Below, in pieces: positions 1 to 8,389 of a stretch of 64,000 nt of DNA (its first letter is position 1; every line of letters starts with the position of its first letter). The stretch spans positions 33,163-97,162 of the forward strand of contig JALCMW010000008.1 in assembly GCA_022648685.1 (NCBI GenBank), written 5' to 3'. The DNA comes from Bacteroidales bacterium (GTDB taxonomy: Bacteria; Bacteroidota; Bacteroidia; Bacteroidales; UBA932). The notes below the pieces were generated by a model. The model saw nothing but the letters and a program-made list of their open reading frames with translations, searched no databases and was not told the origin of the DNA. A program made the translations under genes and the position numbers.

Positions 1-1
1 C

Positions 2-310
2 ATCCGTTTCGATTATGGTCTGAAGGGAGGAATTGGCTTCGGTCTTGTATTTGACCCGATAGAAATACATTTCCAGGGGATGGTCAAATATGCATGGTCG
101 TCACTTTATGAACCTGATTACTATAGCCGTTATTATTATAGGTTTGCATATCCGCTGGATATCGTATTGACGGCCGGGATAAATTTCCAGCTTACTAGAC
201 GCAGCGGCAAGACAAACCGCCAATTGAAAAAGGAAGCATACGAGCAAGTTTTCGGAAACGGATCCGGAAAATCCCCGTCAGGGAAAAAATCCGTAGAAAA
301 AGCAGAATAG
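2..310 (+). CDS. C-terminal part of an outer-membrane beta-barrel-like protein
   Basis: The frame is open from the window edge, so the start lies outside. The visible 102 residues alternate aromatic and polar positions (for example IEIHFQG, YYSRYYYRFAYP and GINFQL), as in the last strands of an outer-membrane barrel. A charged tail of about 35 residues rich in Lys, Ser and Gly follows. The stop lies 3 bp before the ispG start, which suggests co-transcription. The barrel reading is inference from the strand pattern; no family was recognised. A periplasmic beta protein is the alternative. Confidence 0.5.
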   Translation: MRFDYGLKGGIGFGLVFDPIEIHFQGMVKYAWSSLYEPDYYSRYYYRFAYPLDIVLTAGINFQLTRRSGKTNRQLKKEAYEQVFGNGSGKSPSGKKSVEKAE

Positions 311-313
311 ATA

Positions 314-1657
314 ATGAAAACATTAACGGTAAAAGCGGGAGGTATTCTGATAGGCGGAGGCAACCCGATCGTTGTCCAGACAATGTGCAATACCCACACT
401 TACGATATAGAGAAAACCGTGTCACAATGCATGGCGATGGAAAAGGCCGGAGCACAGATGATAAGGATAACGGTACCCGGACTCTCCGATGTCTCCAATA
501 TAAGACGCATCAAGGAAATACTTTTGTCACGCGGCATAGCCACTCCTATAGTAGCCGATATCCATTTCTCATCCGATACGGCAATTGCCGTAGCTCCTTT
601 TGTCGATAAGGTCAGGATAAATCCAGGGAATTTCCATCGGGACCATCGGGAAGCAAGGAATCGTTTTTCCATATTGCTTGATGTATGCAGACGGTACGGA
701 ACGGCAATAAGAATAGGATTGAACCATGGTTCTCTGGGTGAATATATCACTTCACTTTACGGCAACACTCCACTTGCCATGGCAAAGGCCGCAATGGAAT
801 GGATAAATATGTGCATTGATGCTGATTTCCATAATGTTGTAGTATCTCTCAAGTCAAGTAACACTATTGTTATGGTTGAAGCTTACCGTGAATTGGTGAG
901 GGAAATGAAAGAAAAGAAAGTGATTTTCCCTTTGCATGTAGGTGTGACCGAAGCCGGAAACGGAGATTCCGGAAGGATCAAGTCTGCAGTAGGCATATCG
1001 GCATTGCTTTCCGAAGGCATAGGAGATACGATACGTGTCTCTCTTACTGAAGATCCTGTAAATGAGATCCCTGTGGCAAAGTATCTGGCAGACAGATATG
1101 ACAGGAAACTGTTTTCTTCCATGACAGGTTTTTCAGTAAACGGAAAAACAGCCGTTGCGCAATACTCTTCGCCTTCAAGGGAGAGATTGCTTTTGGATGC
1201 TTCTTGCGATTTCGGCAAAAGATTGCTTGATAAAGAGCTGGATGAAGTGGAATTCCACGGGACATATACAGGGAATGACGGTAAATCCGTATCCGTCGAA
1301 GAATCAGGTTTCGGAAAATATTTGTCCGACGAATTGCTTCAGGCTGCAAGACGCCGGTTTTACAAACCGGAATATATCGCTTGTCCCGGATGCGGAAGAA
1401 CCATGTATGATCTCCAGTCGGCTTTCGATGAAGTGAAGAAAAAGACTGCACACATGAAAAATGTAGTGATAGCCGTGATGGGTTGCATTGTCAATGGCCC
1501 AGGGGAAATGGCCGACGCCGATTGGGGCTATGTAGGGGAAGGTAATCACAAAGTTTCCATATATCACAAAAACAAACCTGTTGCAAGGCATATAGAAGAT
1601 ACGGAAGCTGTAGACAGACTTTTGGAATTGATAAAAGAGGATCAATCTAGGAAATAA
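314..1657 (+). CDS. ispG: 4-hydroxy-3-methylbut-2-enyl diphosphate synthase (flavodoxin/ferredoxin)
   Basis: IspG/GcpE converts methylerythritol cyclodiphosphate to HMBPP in the non-mevalonate isoprenoid pathway, using a [4Fe-4S] cluster. The N-terminal TIM barrel shows the family strings GGNPIVVQTM, PIVADIHF, VRINPGN and RIGLNHGSL. The cluster-binding C-terminal domain carries Cys357 and Cys360 (CPGCGRT), Cys391 (AVMGC) and Glu398 (NGPGE). At 447 residues it is between the short proteobacterial form (about 370) and the Bacteroidota form (about 600), so the usual insert between the two domains is much reduced. It overlaps the convergent CNNM gene by 11 bp. The start is the first ATG after the preceding stop and gives a normal N-terminus. 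Confidence 0.95.
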   Translation: MKTLTVKAGGILIGGGNPIVVQTMCNTHTYDIEKTVSQCMAMEKAGAQMIRITVPGLSDVSNIRRIKEILLSRGIATPIVADIHFSSDTAIAVAPFVDKVRINPGNFHRDHREARNRFSILLDVCRRYGTAIRIGLNHGSLGEYITSLYGNTPLAMAKAAMEWINMCIDADFHNVVVSLKSSNTIVMVEAYRELVREMKEKKVIFPLHVGVTEAGNGDSGRIKSAVGISALLSEGIGDTIRVSLTEDPVNEIPVAKYLADRYDRKLFSSMTGFSVNGKTAVAQYSSPSRERLLLDASCDFGKRLLDKELDEVEFHGTYTGNDGKSVSVEESGFGKYLSDELLQAARRRFYKPEYIACPGCGRTMYDLQSAFDEVKKKTAHMKNVVIAVMGCIVNGPGEMADADWGYVGEGNHKVSIYHKNKPVARHIEDTEAVDRLLELIKEDQSRK

Positions 1658-2942
1658 CCGGCGGCTTGCCGTCTTTTGTGACGATGACTTTGTCGATGCG
1701 TGCACCGTCCATATCCGCCACTTCGAATGTGAATCCTTTCCAGTCCACTTTCTCCCCTTCCACAGGAACATGCTCTGCGATTTCCATAATGAGTCCTCCC
1801 ACAGTCGAGAAATCATAATCTTCCATCGATTCATCCAGATCGAAATGCGTAAGGAAATCATATATGGAACATTGTCCGTCCACAAACCATCCGTTGCCAT
1901 CTTTACGCGCCACTATGTCCGGTTCTTTCTGATGGCTGTTGCTGACGTTGCCGACAAGGGCGTCAAGTATGTCTTTCAAAGAAATGATCCCGGACAATGA
2001 ACCGAACTCGTCACAGACCAAAGCTCTGTTTATCTTCTCAGCCTTCATATTCTCCAGGACGTTGTACACGTTCATGTTCTCGTGGAAATATATGGGTTCT
2101 TTCATTGTAGCTTTAAGATTGAAGGTCTTGTTGCTTCCTATTATCACCACATAATCTTTCAACGACAATACGCCTTCCACATGGTCCATATCGCCGTCAA
2201 CTACCGGATATTGTTCGAAAATGTTGTTTTCTATCGTTTTTTTTATCTGGTTTTCCGTCATGTTGATGTCAAGACAGACAATGTCATCCCTGAGAGTCAT
2301 TATATTGCTTACGCTCAGGTCTCCCAAGGTGAATACCCTGTCGACGATACTACGTTCGAGTTCGGTTACTTCTCCGTCCTGCGTACCTTCCCTTATGATG
2401 GATTTGATTTCTTCTTCAGTCACATTTGCTACCTGATCCTTAATACCAAGATGTCTGACGATAAATGCAGTGCTCCTGGCCAGCGCCAAGACGATAGGTT
2501 TTGCCAGCCAAGAAAAAAAGCTCATGAATCCTGACATTCTTTCAGCCGCCTTTTCAGGATTTGCCATTGCGATTCTCTTCGGTACAAGTTCTCCGAAAAG
2601 AATACTGAAATACATTACTATGAGGACTATTATGGCTTTTGCCAGGACATTTGCCATGCCTGAAGCTATACCGAACCTTACGAAAAAGCCGGCGAAACTT
2701 TCAGCTATGGAAGCCCCGGAAAAGATACCTGTAAGAATACCGACAAGAGTTATTCCGACCTGTACGGTGGAAAGGAATTTGTCAGTATCCCTGGTCAATT
2801 TCAAAGCCTTTCCGGCGGATTTGTCGCCTTGATCAGCATCGGATTTCAGTTTGCTCTTCCTGACAGAAATCATTGCGATTTCCGCCATGGAAAAAATCCC
2901 GTTCAGAAAGATCAGGATGAGTATGACTAAGGCTTCGGCCAT
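1647..2942 (-). CDS. CNNM/CorC-HlyC family membrane protein with CBS pair
   Basis: This 431-residue protein has the layout of the CNNM-CBS-CorC_HlyC (YfjD/HlyC) family of inner-membrane proteins, linked to magnesium or other divalent cation export. Residues 1-190 are the DUF21/CNNM membrane domain, with a hydrophobic first helix (ALVILILIFLNGIFSMAEIA) and several more segments. A CBS pair follows around 205-330 (IMTLRDDIVCL, GIISLKDILDALVG). A CorC_HlyC domain ends the protein (about 345-425), with the typical VGGLIMEI. It is the last gene of the minus-strand run, 3 bp after psd. Substrate and direction of transport cannot be read from sequence. The old name haemolysin is misleading. Confidence 0.85.
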   Translation of the reverse strand: MAEALVILILIFLNGIFSMAEIAMISVRKSKLKSDADQGDKSAGKALKLTRDTDKFLSTVQVGITLVGILTGIFSGASIAESFAGFFVRFGIASGMANVLAKAIIVLIVMYFSILFGELVPKRIAMANPEKAAERMSGFMSFFSWLAKPIVLALARSTAFIVRHLGIKDQVANVTEEEIKSIIREGTQDGEVTELERSIVDRVFTLGDLSVSNIMTLRDDIVCLDINMTENQIKKTIENNIFEQYPVVDGDMDHVEGVLSLKDYVVIIGSNKTFNLKATMKEPIYFHENMNVYNVLENMKAEKINRALVCDEFGSLSGIISLKDILDALVGNVSNSHQKEPDIVARKDGNGWFVDGQCSIYDFLTHFDLDESMEDYDFSTVGGLIMEIAEHVPVEGEKVDWKGFTFEVADMDGARIDKVIVTKDGKPPVIS

Positions 2943-2945
2943 ATT

Positions 2946-3599
2946 TTACTTGAGCACGGCAATCACAGATTCACACGCTCTTACAGGATCGCCCAGCTTA
3001 ACTTTGATATCTGCATCCAAAGGCAGGTAAATATCTATTCTGGAACCGAACTTTATTATTCCGCATTGCTCGCCGCATGATTCGCACTCCCCTTCTGTCG
3101 CATAACAAACTATCCTTCTTGCGAATGTCCCTGCAATCTGTTTAAAGAATATTTCTCCGAAGGGTGTCCGCATTCCTATGGACGAATGTTCATTCTTTTC
3201 CGAGGCTTTCGGAAGAAAAGCCAAGGCGTATTTTCCAGGATGGTATTTATAATATGTTATTTTTCCGGTAACAGGCCAGAAATTGGCGTGCACATCGAAG
3301 AAATCCATATAAATCGAAACTTGTATGCAGTCCCTTTTCAGGTATTCGGGTTCGTAAACCTGTTTTATGATGACAATCTTTCCGTCGGCTACTGAAGTAA
3401 CAAAGTTGCTTTCATCCTTTTTATTGCGTTTCGGGACTCTGAAAAACCAAGTTACGAACAGCATGAACATCGTCAATAATGAGGCCAGAGGTATGGAAAT
3501 CCATTTGAGGTGTATAAAATGCACGGATAAAAATGAAAGCAAAAGACAAGACACCCATACACCGGTAATACTGCCATATGAATTTTTATCGATTTTCAT
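2946..3599 (-). CDS. psd: phosphatidylserine decarboxylase, small bacterial form
   Basis: It makes phosphatidylethanolamine from phosphatidylserine at the inner membrane. The 217-residue length fits the short Psd class of Bacteroidota. Two hydrophobic segments near the N-terminus (about 15-50) anchor it. The self-cleavage site that creates the pyruvoyl group is in IIKFGSRIDIY, with Ser186 as the expected pyruvoyl precursor. HSSIGMRTPFGEI and GDPVRACESVIAVL are also characteristic. It lies between cdsA and the CNNM gene on the minus strand. A TAAATTTG box on the minus strand at 3631-3638 could give it its own promoter in the 66-bp gap after cdsA, but no -33 element was seen. Confidence 0.93.
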   Translation of the reverse strand: MKIDKNSYGSITGVWVSCLLLSFLSVHFIHLKWISIPLASLLTMFMLFVTWFFRVPKRNKKDESNFVTSVADGKIVIIKQVYEPEYLKRDCIQVSIYMDFFDVHANFWPVTGKITYYKYHPGKYALAFLPKASEKNEHSSIGMRTPFGEIFFKQIAGTFARRIVCYATEGECESCGEQCGIIKFGSRIDIYLPLDADIKVKLGDPVRACESVIAVLK

Positions 3600-3665
3600 A
3601 CCTGAATTATTGGTTCATTAATACAGTTTGCAAATTTATGTAAAAAAAATGTAAAATATTTGATT

Positions 3666-4496
3666 CTATATCAAATTCATTAAAATAAGATATACTGCAC
3701 CGAAAGGTACTGCGAACAAAGTACTGTCGAATCTGTCGAGCAATCCGCCATGTCCGGGTATTATGCTTCCGGAATCTTTGACATTGAAGTGCCTTTTCCA
3801 TTGTGATTCGAAAAGATCACCGTAGACGCCCGATACATCCATTATTATGGCAAGTATCATGCAGTGGATTACTGGAAATTCAAGCAATCCGAGAAAATGC
3901 AGGATAACGGAAGCCAGCATTGCGGATACGAGGCCGCCCCAGAATCCTATCCATGATTTCTTAGGTGATATGGAAGGGAATAATTTCTTTCCGTACTTTT
4001 GGCCAAGTGTGATTCCGGCAATGAAAGCCCCGATGTCGGAGCACCATATAATAATGAAAAAGCATACCAGAAGCGTTCCGTTCAGCGAGCCGTCACGGTC
4101 GATAGCTATAAGATTGGATAACGCCAGAGGAACGGCTATATACATCAGTCCGGTATATATGTTTGAAAATCTCCCGAATTCCTTTTTGTCTTTCACATAA
4201 AGCGAATTGATCATCACAAGAAAGATAGGAACAAGTGCGAGAGTCAGGAATTTGATCGGGAGCCGGTAAGCAGATGCAAGGAAAACAAGGATAAACAAAA
4301 TTACTCCTGCGGAAATTGCCAGAATACGGGAAAATTTGTAAAGATTCCCCATTGTCATCCGATAGAATTCCGACATCATTCCTATCAGTATAAGAATGAT
4401 CAGACCCGCAAACAAGAATTTGTTCAGCAGCAGACAGGACAGCATCACTACAATAAACCCTATGCCGGATAGTGTCCTGACGATAACGTTATTCAT
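3666..4496 (-). CDS. cdsA: phosphatidate cytidylyltransferase
   Basis: CdsA makes CDP-diacylglycerol from phosphatidate and CTP, the branch point of phospholipid synthesis. The 276-residue protein has about eight hydrophobic segments. The C-terminal signature is clear: KKSWIGFWGG, MDVSGVYGDLFESQWKRHF, then KDSGSIIPGHGGLLDRFDS, containing the metal-binding Asp residues. It follows ftsH by 11 bp and precedes psd, so two successive lipid-synthesis enzymes sit with the membrane protease FtsH in one minus-strand run. Nothing unusual in length or motifs. Confidence 0.95.
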   Translation of the reverse strand: MNNVIVRTLSGIGFIVVMLSCLLLNKFLFAGLIILILIGMMSEFYRMTMGNLYKFSRILAISAGVILFILVFLASAYRLPIKFLTLALVPIFLVMINSLYVKDKKEFGRFSNIYTGLMYIAVPLALSNLIAIDRDGSLNGTLLVCFFIIIWCSDIGAFIAGITLGQKYGKKLFPSISPKKSWIGFWGGLVSAMLASVILHFLGLLEFPVIHCMILAIIMDVSGVYGDLFESQWKRHFNVKDSGSIIPGHGGLLDRFDSTLFAVPFGAVYLILMNLI

Positions 4497-4507
4497 TTTC
4501 GGTTATA

Positions 4508-6475
4508 TCAGTTGGTTTTAGTATCACCTTCTGCCGGAATTTCCGCTGCGATTCCTTTGGGTTTTACCTTGGGTCCGAGGATTTTTTCGACATCGTCGGC
4601 AAAGATAACTTCTTTTTCCAAAAGAAGAGCGGCCATTTGCAAAAAACCTTCTTTATGATCCATAATAATTTTATAGGTCATTTCATGGATTTTTCCGACA
4701 AGGTCCTTAACTTCCTTATCCATAATCTCGGCTGTTTTCTCGCTATAAGGTTTGGTCAGATCGTAGCCTTTTGCTCCTGTTGAATCGTAGAATGACAAAG
4801 CACCGACTTTATCGCTCATGCCGTAATACTGGACCATGCTGTATGCCATTTGCGTCAATTTTTCAAGATCATTCTGTGCTCCGGTAGACGGTTCCCCATT
4901 GACTATCTCTTCGGCAACCCTGCCACCCAGCAATGAACACATCTCGTCAATCATCTGGTTCCTTGTCCAGATCTTGCGTTCTTCAGGCAGATACCATGCA
5001 GCTCCGAGAGCCTGTCCCCTTGGTATCAAAGTCACTTTGAACAGCGGATTTGCGTAAGGAAGCAACCAGCTTACCGTAGCGTGTCCCGCTTCGTGGTGTG
5101 CTATGGATCTTTTCTCCTCCGGAGTGATAATGGCGCTCTTCCTTTCCAATCCGCCTACTATCCTGTCTACGGCATCCAGGAAATCCTGCCTGTCTATTTC
5201 CTGCTTGTTTTTGCGTGCAGCCGTCAAAGCGGCTTCATTGCATACATTCGCAATATCTGCTCCGGAAAATCCCGGGGTATGTTTAGCCATGAAATCGACA
5301 TCGAAATCCTTTGCTATCTTCAGCCCTTTCATGTGGACCTTGAATATCTCTTCCCGTTCTTTAAGTTCCGGCAAGTCGACATGTATCTGTCTGTCGAAAC
5401 GTCCGGCTCTCAACAAGGCTTTGTCAAGGATATCAGCTCGGTTCGTAGCAGCCAGGATTATGACTCCCGAATTTGTATCGAACCCGTCCATTTCGGTAAG
5501 GAGCTGGTTTAGCGTGTTCTCCCTTTCATCGTTTGATGAAAATCCGACATTTTTCCCTCTTGCCCTTCCTACAGCATCTATTTCATCTATGAATACGATA
5601 CAAGGAGCTTTTTCTTTTGCCTGGCGGAACAAGTCCCTTACCCTTGATGCTCCGACACCGACAAACATTTCAACAAAGTCGGAGCCTGAAATAGAGAAGA
5701 ACGGAACATTCGCTTCCCCGGCGACAGCTTTTGCAAGCAGCGTCTTTCCCGTGCCCGGAGGCCCTACCAAAAGGGCTCCCTTGGGGATTTTACCGCCCAA
5801 TGCAGTGTATTTCTTGGGATTTTTAAGGAAATCAACCACTTCCATTATCTCGTCCTTTGCTCCATAAAGGCCGGCGACATCCTTGAATGTCACTTTTACC
5901 TGAGTCTTGTCTGCAAGTTTACCTGTAGATTTCCCCACGTTGAATATTCCACCGCCCATAGACCCGGAACCGGAGCCGTTACCCATCTTTTGGCTGAAGC
6001 CGCGGAACATCCATACCCACATGAGAATCAGAATAATAGGAAGAATGAGCCATTCCAGGACACCTGTCCATATCTTGTTATCATTCTCCATTATTATTTT
6101 CACTTTATCCTGCTGCGGTAAAGTATCGTTGATCGTACCGAATTCTTTCTCGGCATTGAAACTCTCAGATACCCAAAAAAAGAAATGGGGTGATTTTGAA
6201 GGTACATGGCCGCCGAATTTGTCGGCATATTTGGAGAGTCTGTCAGGTTTGACAGTTATTTCACCTTTGAAATCGTTTCTTATGAAATGGATATCTTTCA
6301 CATCTCCTGCCTGCATCATCGTTTTGACTTCGTCCCATTCGACTTTCTGAGGATTGGAGCCTTGCTGATTGAAAAGCATCCAGATTATGCCCAGTATAAG
6401 AATCAAATAAAGCCAGGAGAAGTTCATTCTGACCTTTATCGTCTTCTTTTTGGACTTACTATTATTATTAGGCAT
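4508..6475 (-). CDS. ftsH: ATP-dependent zinc metalloprotease FtsH
   Basis: FtsH is a membrane-bound AAA+ protease for membrane proteins and unstable regulators. The 655-residue protein has a first transmembrane helix at about 19-37, a periplasmic domain, and a second helix at about 140-160. The AAA+ module shows Walker A GPPGTGKT, Walker B CIVFIDEIDAVGRARG and the second region of homology (AATNRADILDKALLRAGRFD). The zinc site is HHEAGHATVSWLL, with the third ligand in the GGRVAEEI region. It starts 10 bp after rsfS. A Gly/Ser-rich linker (NGSGSGSMGGG) follows the second helix. This is a complete, ordinary copy. Confidence 0.97.
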   Translation of the reverse strand: MPNNNSKSKKKTIKVRMNFSWLYLILILGIIWMLFNQQGSNPQKVEWDEVKTMMQAGDVKDIHFIRNDFKGEITVKPDRLSKYADKFGGHVPSKSPHFFFWVSESFNAEKEFGTINDTLPQQDKVKIIMENDNKIWTGVLEWLILPIILILMWVWMFRGFSQKMGNGSGSGSMGGGIFNVGKSTGKLADKTQVKVTFKDVAGLYGAKDEIMEVVDFLKNPKKYTALGGKIPKGALLVGPPGTGKTLLAKAVAGEANVPFFSISGSDFVEMFVGVGASRVRDLFRQAKEKAPCIVFIDEIDAVGRARGKNVGFSSNDERENTLNQLLTEMDGFDTNSGVIILAATNRADILDKALLRAGRFDRQIHVDLPELKEREEIFKVHMKGLKIAKDFDVDFMAKHTPGFSGADIANVCNEAALTAARKNKQEIDRQDFLDAVDRIVGGLERKSAIITPEEKRSIAHHEAGHATVSWLLPYANPLFKVTLIPRGQALGAAWYLPEERKIWTRNQMIDEMCSLLGGRVAEEIVNGEPSTGAQNDLEKLTQMAYSMVQYYGMSDKVGALSFYDSTGAKGYDLTKPYSEKTAEIMDKEVKDLVGKIHEMTYKIIMDHKEGFLQMAALLLEKEVIFADDVEKILGPKVKPKGIAAEIPAEGDTKTN

Positions 6476-6485
6476 GTTTTCTTGT

Positions 6486-6866
6486 TTATTTTTCGGAAGT
6501 TTCGGTCCTCGTCGTCTTGCGTGTCATCCTGTAATTCTTCTTTGGAGCATCAGCCCACAAATCTTCCAGTCTGTAAAATTCACGGTATTCAGTCAGGAAA
6601 ATGTGTACGATGATATTTCCATAGTCCTGTATTATCCAGAACGAGTTTTCTTCACCCTGCGATTTATAGAGCTTTTCCCCGTGTTCTTCCATCTTGGATA
6701 CGATATTATCGGCTATGGCTTTTACATTTGTAGTCGAATCCGCATTACAGACAATGAAATAGTCCGAAATGGCCGTACCGATAGACCTTAGGTCGAGTGA
6801 AACAACGTTCTGTCCTTTTTTATCAAGCATCGCATCTGCAATAACGCGAAGATCGTGTGTTATCAT
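6486..6866 (-). CDS. rsfS: ribosome silencing factor RsfS
   Basis: RsfS (DUF143/Iojap family) binds uL14 and blocks joining of ribosomal subunits under poor growth conditions. The 126-residue length is normal. Family strings are LDLRSIGTAISDYFIVCNAD, WIIQDYGNIIVHIFL and the closing YREFYRLEDLWADA. It is the first gene of the minus-strand run rsfS-ftsH-cdsA-psd-CNNM and is divergent from birA. The 49-bp gap between the two starts must hold both promoters. Confidence 0.93.
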   Translation of the reverse strand: MITHDLRVIADAMLDKKGQNVVSLDLRSIGTAISDYFIVCNADSTTNVKAIADNIVSKMEEHGEKLYKSQGEENSFWIIQDYGNIIVHIFLTEYREFYRLEDLWADAPKKNYRMTRKTTRTETSEK

Positions 6867-6915
6867 CCTTTATTTTATTATTTTTGTCTACAAATATAAG
6901 ACAAAAAACGAACCA

Positions 6916-7698
6916 ATGAAAAATAAGCAGTCTATTATATGGCTGGATCGCACCGATTCCACAAACAATGAAGCCAAACGTCATATTTCGGATCTTGACA
7001 ATTTGTCAGTAATAGCTGCAGTGCACCAGACAGCCGGGCGCGGACAACGGGGAAACGTATGGAAAAGTGCTGAAGGTCAGAATCTGACTTTCTCCATGAT
7101 ATTGAAATTTGCAAAAAAAAACGGAACGGAAACGGAAGGTAAACGTTTGCCCCGACTTGCAGTGAAGGATCAGTTTTCCATAAGCGAAATGACTACGGTT
7201 TCAATCACCGAATATCTCGCGTCCGCAGGAATAAATGCGAAGATAAAATGGCCCAACGACATATATGTGGGTGATAAGAAAATATGCGGGATATTGATAG
7301 AGAATACCGTTTCCGATGATGATGTCGACAGCAGCATAGTCGGCATAGGCCTCAATATGAACCAAGTTTCATTTCCGGCCGGTCTGATGAATCCTGTTTC
7401 CATGACCAATATCACACATTGTACATATGATATCAGGGATTCGCTTGTCAAACTGCTCCATACCATTATGAATAATCTAAAAAACTTGGCCGATGAGACG
7501 GGCAGAAATGGATTACTTGAGAAATATAAGTCTTCGATGTACGGAATAAATGAAAACCGCCATTATCGCGATTGCCTGAAAGGATATGAGTTCGAAGGAA
7601 AAATAAAAGGGATTTCCGACGATGCCCTTCTAATCGTTGAAATGCCGGACGGAACATCAAACAAGTATGCTTTCAAGGAAATAAGCTATATCATATGA
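6916..7698 (+). CDS. birA: biotin--[acetyl-CoA-carboxylase] ligase
   Basis: It activates biotin to biotinyl-5'-AMP and transfers it to the carrier domain of acetyl-CoA carboxylase. The ATG at 6916 gives MKNKQSIIWLDRTDSTNNEA, a standard start for the catalytic domain; a longer frame upstream would overlap the divergent rsfS. Visible motifs are DSTNNEAKR, the biotin loop GRGQRGNVWKS, KWPNDIYVGDKKICGIL and VGIGLNMNQ. At 260 residues there is no N-terminal helix-turn-helix, so this is a group I ligase without repressor function. A less common 25-residue insert with Lys and Glu follows the biotin loop. Confidence 0.93.
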   Translation: MKNKQSIIWLDRTDSTNNEAKRHISDLDNLSVIAAVHQTAGRGQRGNVWKSAEGQNLTFSMILKFAKKNGTETEGKRLPRLAVKDQFSISEMTTVSITEYLASAGINAKIKWPNDIYVGDKKICGILIENTVSDDDVDSSIVGIGLNMNQVSFPAGLMNPVSMTNITHCTYDIRDSLVKLLHTIMNNLKNLADETGRNGLLEKYKSSMYGINENRHYRDCLKGYEFEGKIKGISDDALLIVEMPDGTSNKYAFKEISYII

Positions 7699-7738
7699 AA
7701 CTAAGGCCGGCTTGAAGCACTAGAAGCGATACTGCCGG

Positions 7739-8380
7739 CTATCTCATCATCCTTATCGAATTTTCCGGATTTGAGGACCCGAAAACCGAACTTCCTGCGA
7801 CAAAGATATCTGCTCCTGCCTCGGAAAGCTTTTTTGCATTGGCAGGTGAAACGCCTCCGTCTACTTCTATCATGCAGTCGAGTCCTAGTCGCGATATCTC
7901 ATTTTTCACCACCCGGATTCTTTGATAAGAAGTCTCTATGAATTTCTGTCCTCCGTAACCGGCGAAAACGGACATGATCAGAACGTAGTCCAAATCCTTT
8001 AAAAACGGAAAGATTTTTTCAACTTCGATGTCGGGATTTATAGCCATACCGGCTTTCATTCCCGTCTCTTTTATCTGTTTGATTACAGACAGGCTGTACT
8101 CCCCCGCGGCTTCATAATGGAAACTCAGCATCCCGACACCGGTTTTAGCGAATCTTTCCACATATTTTTCCGGATGGATTATCATAAGATGTGCATCCAT
8201 CGGCTTTTTTGCTTCGGAAGCAATTGCCTCCACGACAGGAAAGCCGAAAGATATATTAGGCACGAAAACACCGTCCATTATGTCCAGATGGAAGATATCA
8301 GCATTCTTATTCACGAAATCCACATCTTTTTCCAGATGAAGGAAATCCGCGGACAATATGGATGGGGCGATCAACGGCAT
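7739..8380 (-). CDS. rpe: ribulose-phosphate 3-epimerase
   Basis: Rpe interconverts ribulose-5-phosphate and xylulose-5-phosphate in the pentose phosphate pathway. The 213-residue TIM barrel is complete: PSILSADFLHLEKDV, the metal-site HLDIMDGVFVPNISFG, DAHLMI, VLIMSVFAGYGGQKFI and the closing IEVDGGVSPANA phosphate-binding segment. It is the third gene of dnaA-pepD-rpe on the minus strand, 9 bp after pepD. It faces birA across a 40-bp gap. Confidence 0.95.
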   Translation of the reverse strand: MPLIAPSILSADFLHLEKDVDFVNKNADIFHLDIMDGVFVPNISFGFPVVEAIASEAKKPMDAHLMIIHPEKYVERFAKTGVGMLSFHYEAAGEYSLSVIKQIKETGMKAGMAINPDIEVEKIFPFLKDLDYVLIMSVFAGYGGQKFIETSYQRIRVVKNEISRLGLDCMIEVDGGVSPANAKKLSEAGADIFVAGSSVFGSSNPENSIRMMR

Positions 8381-8389
8381 GACTGAAAA

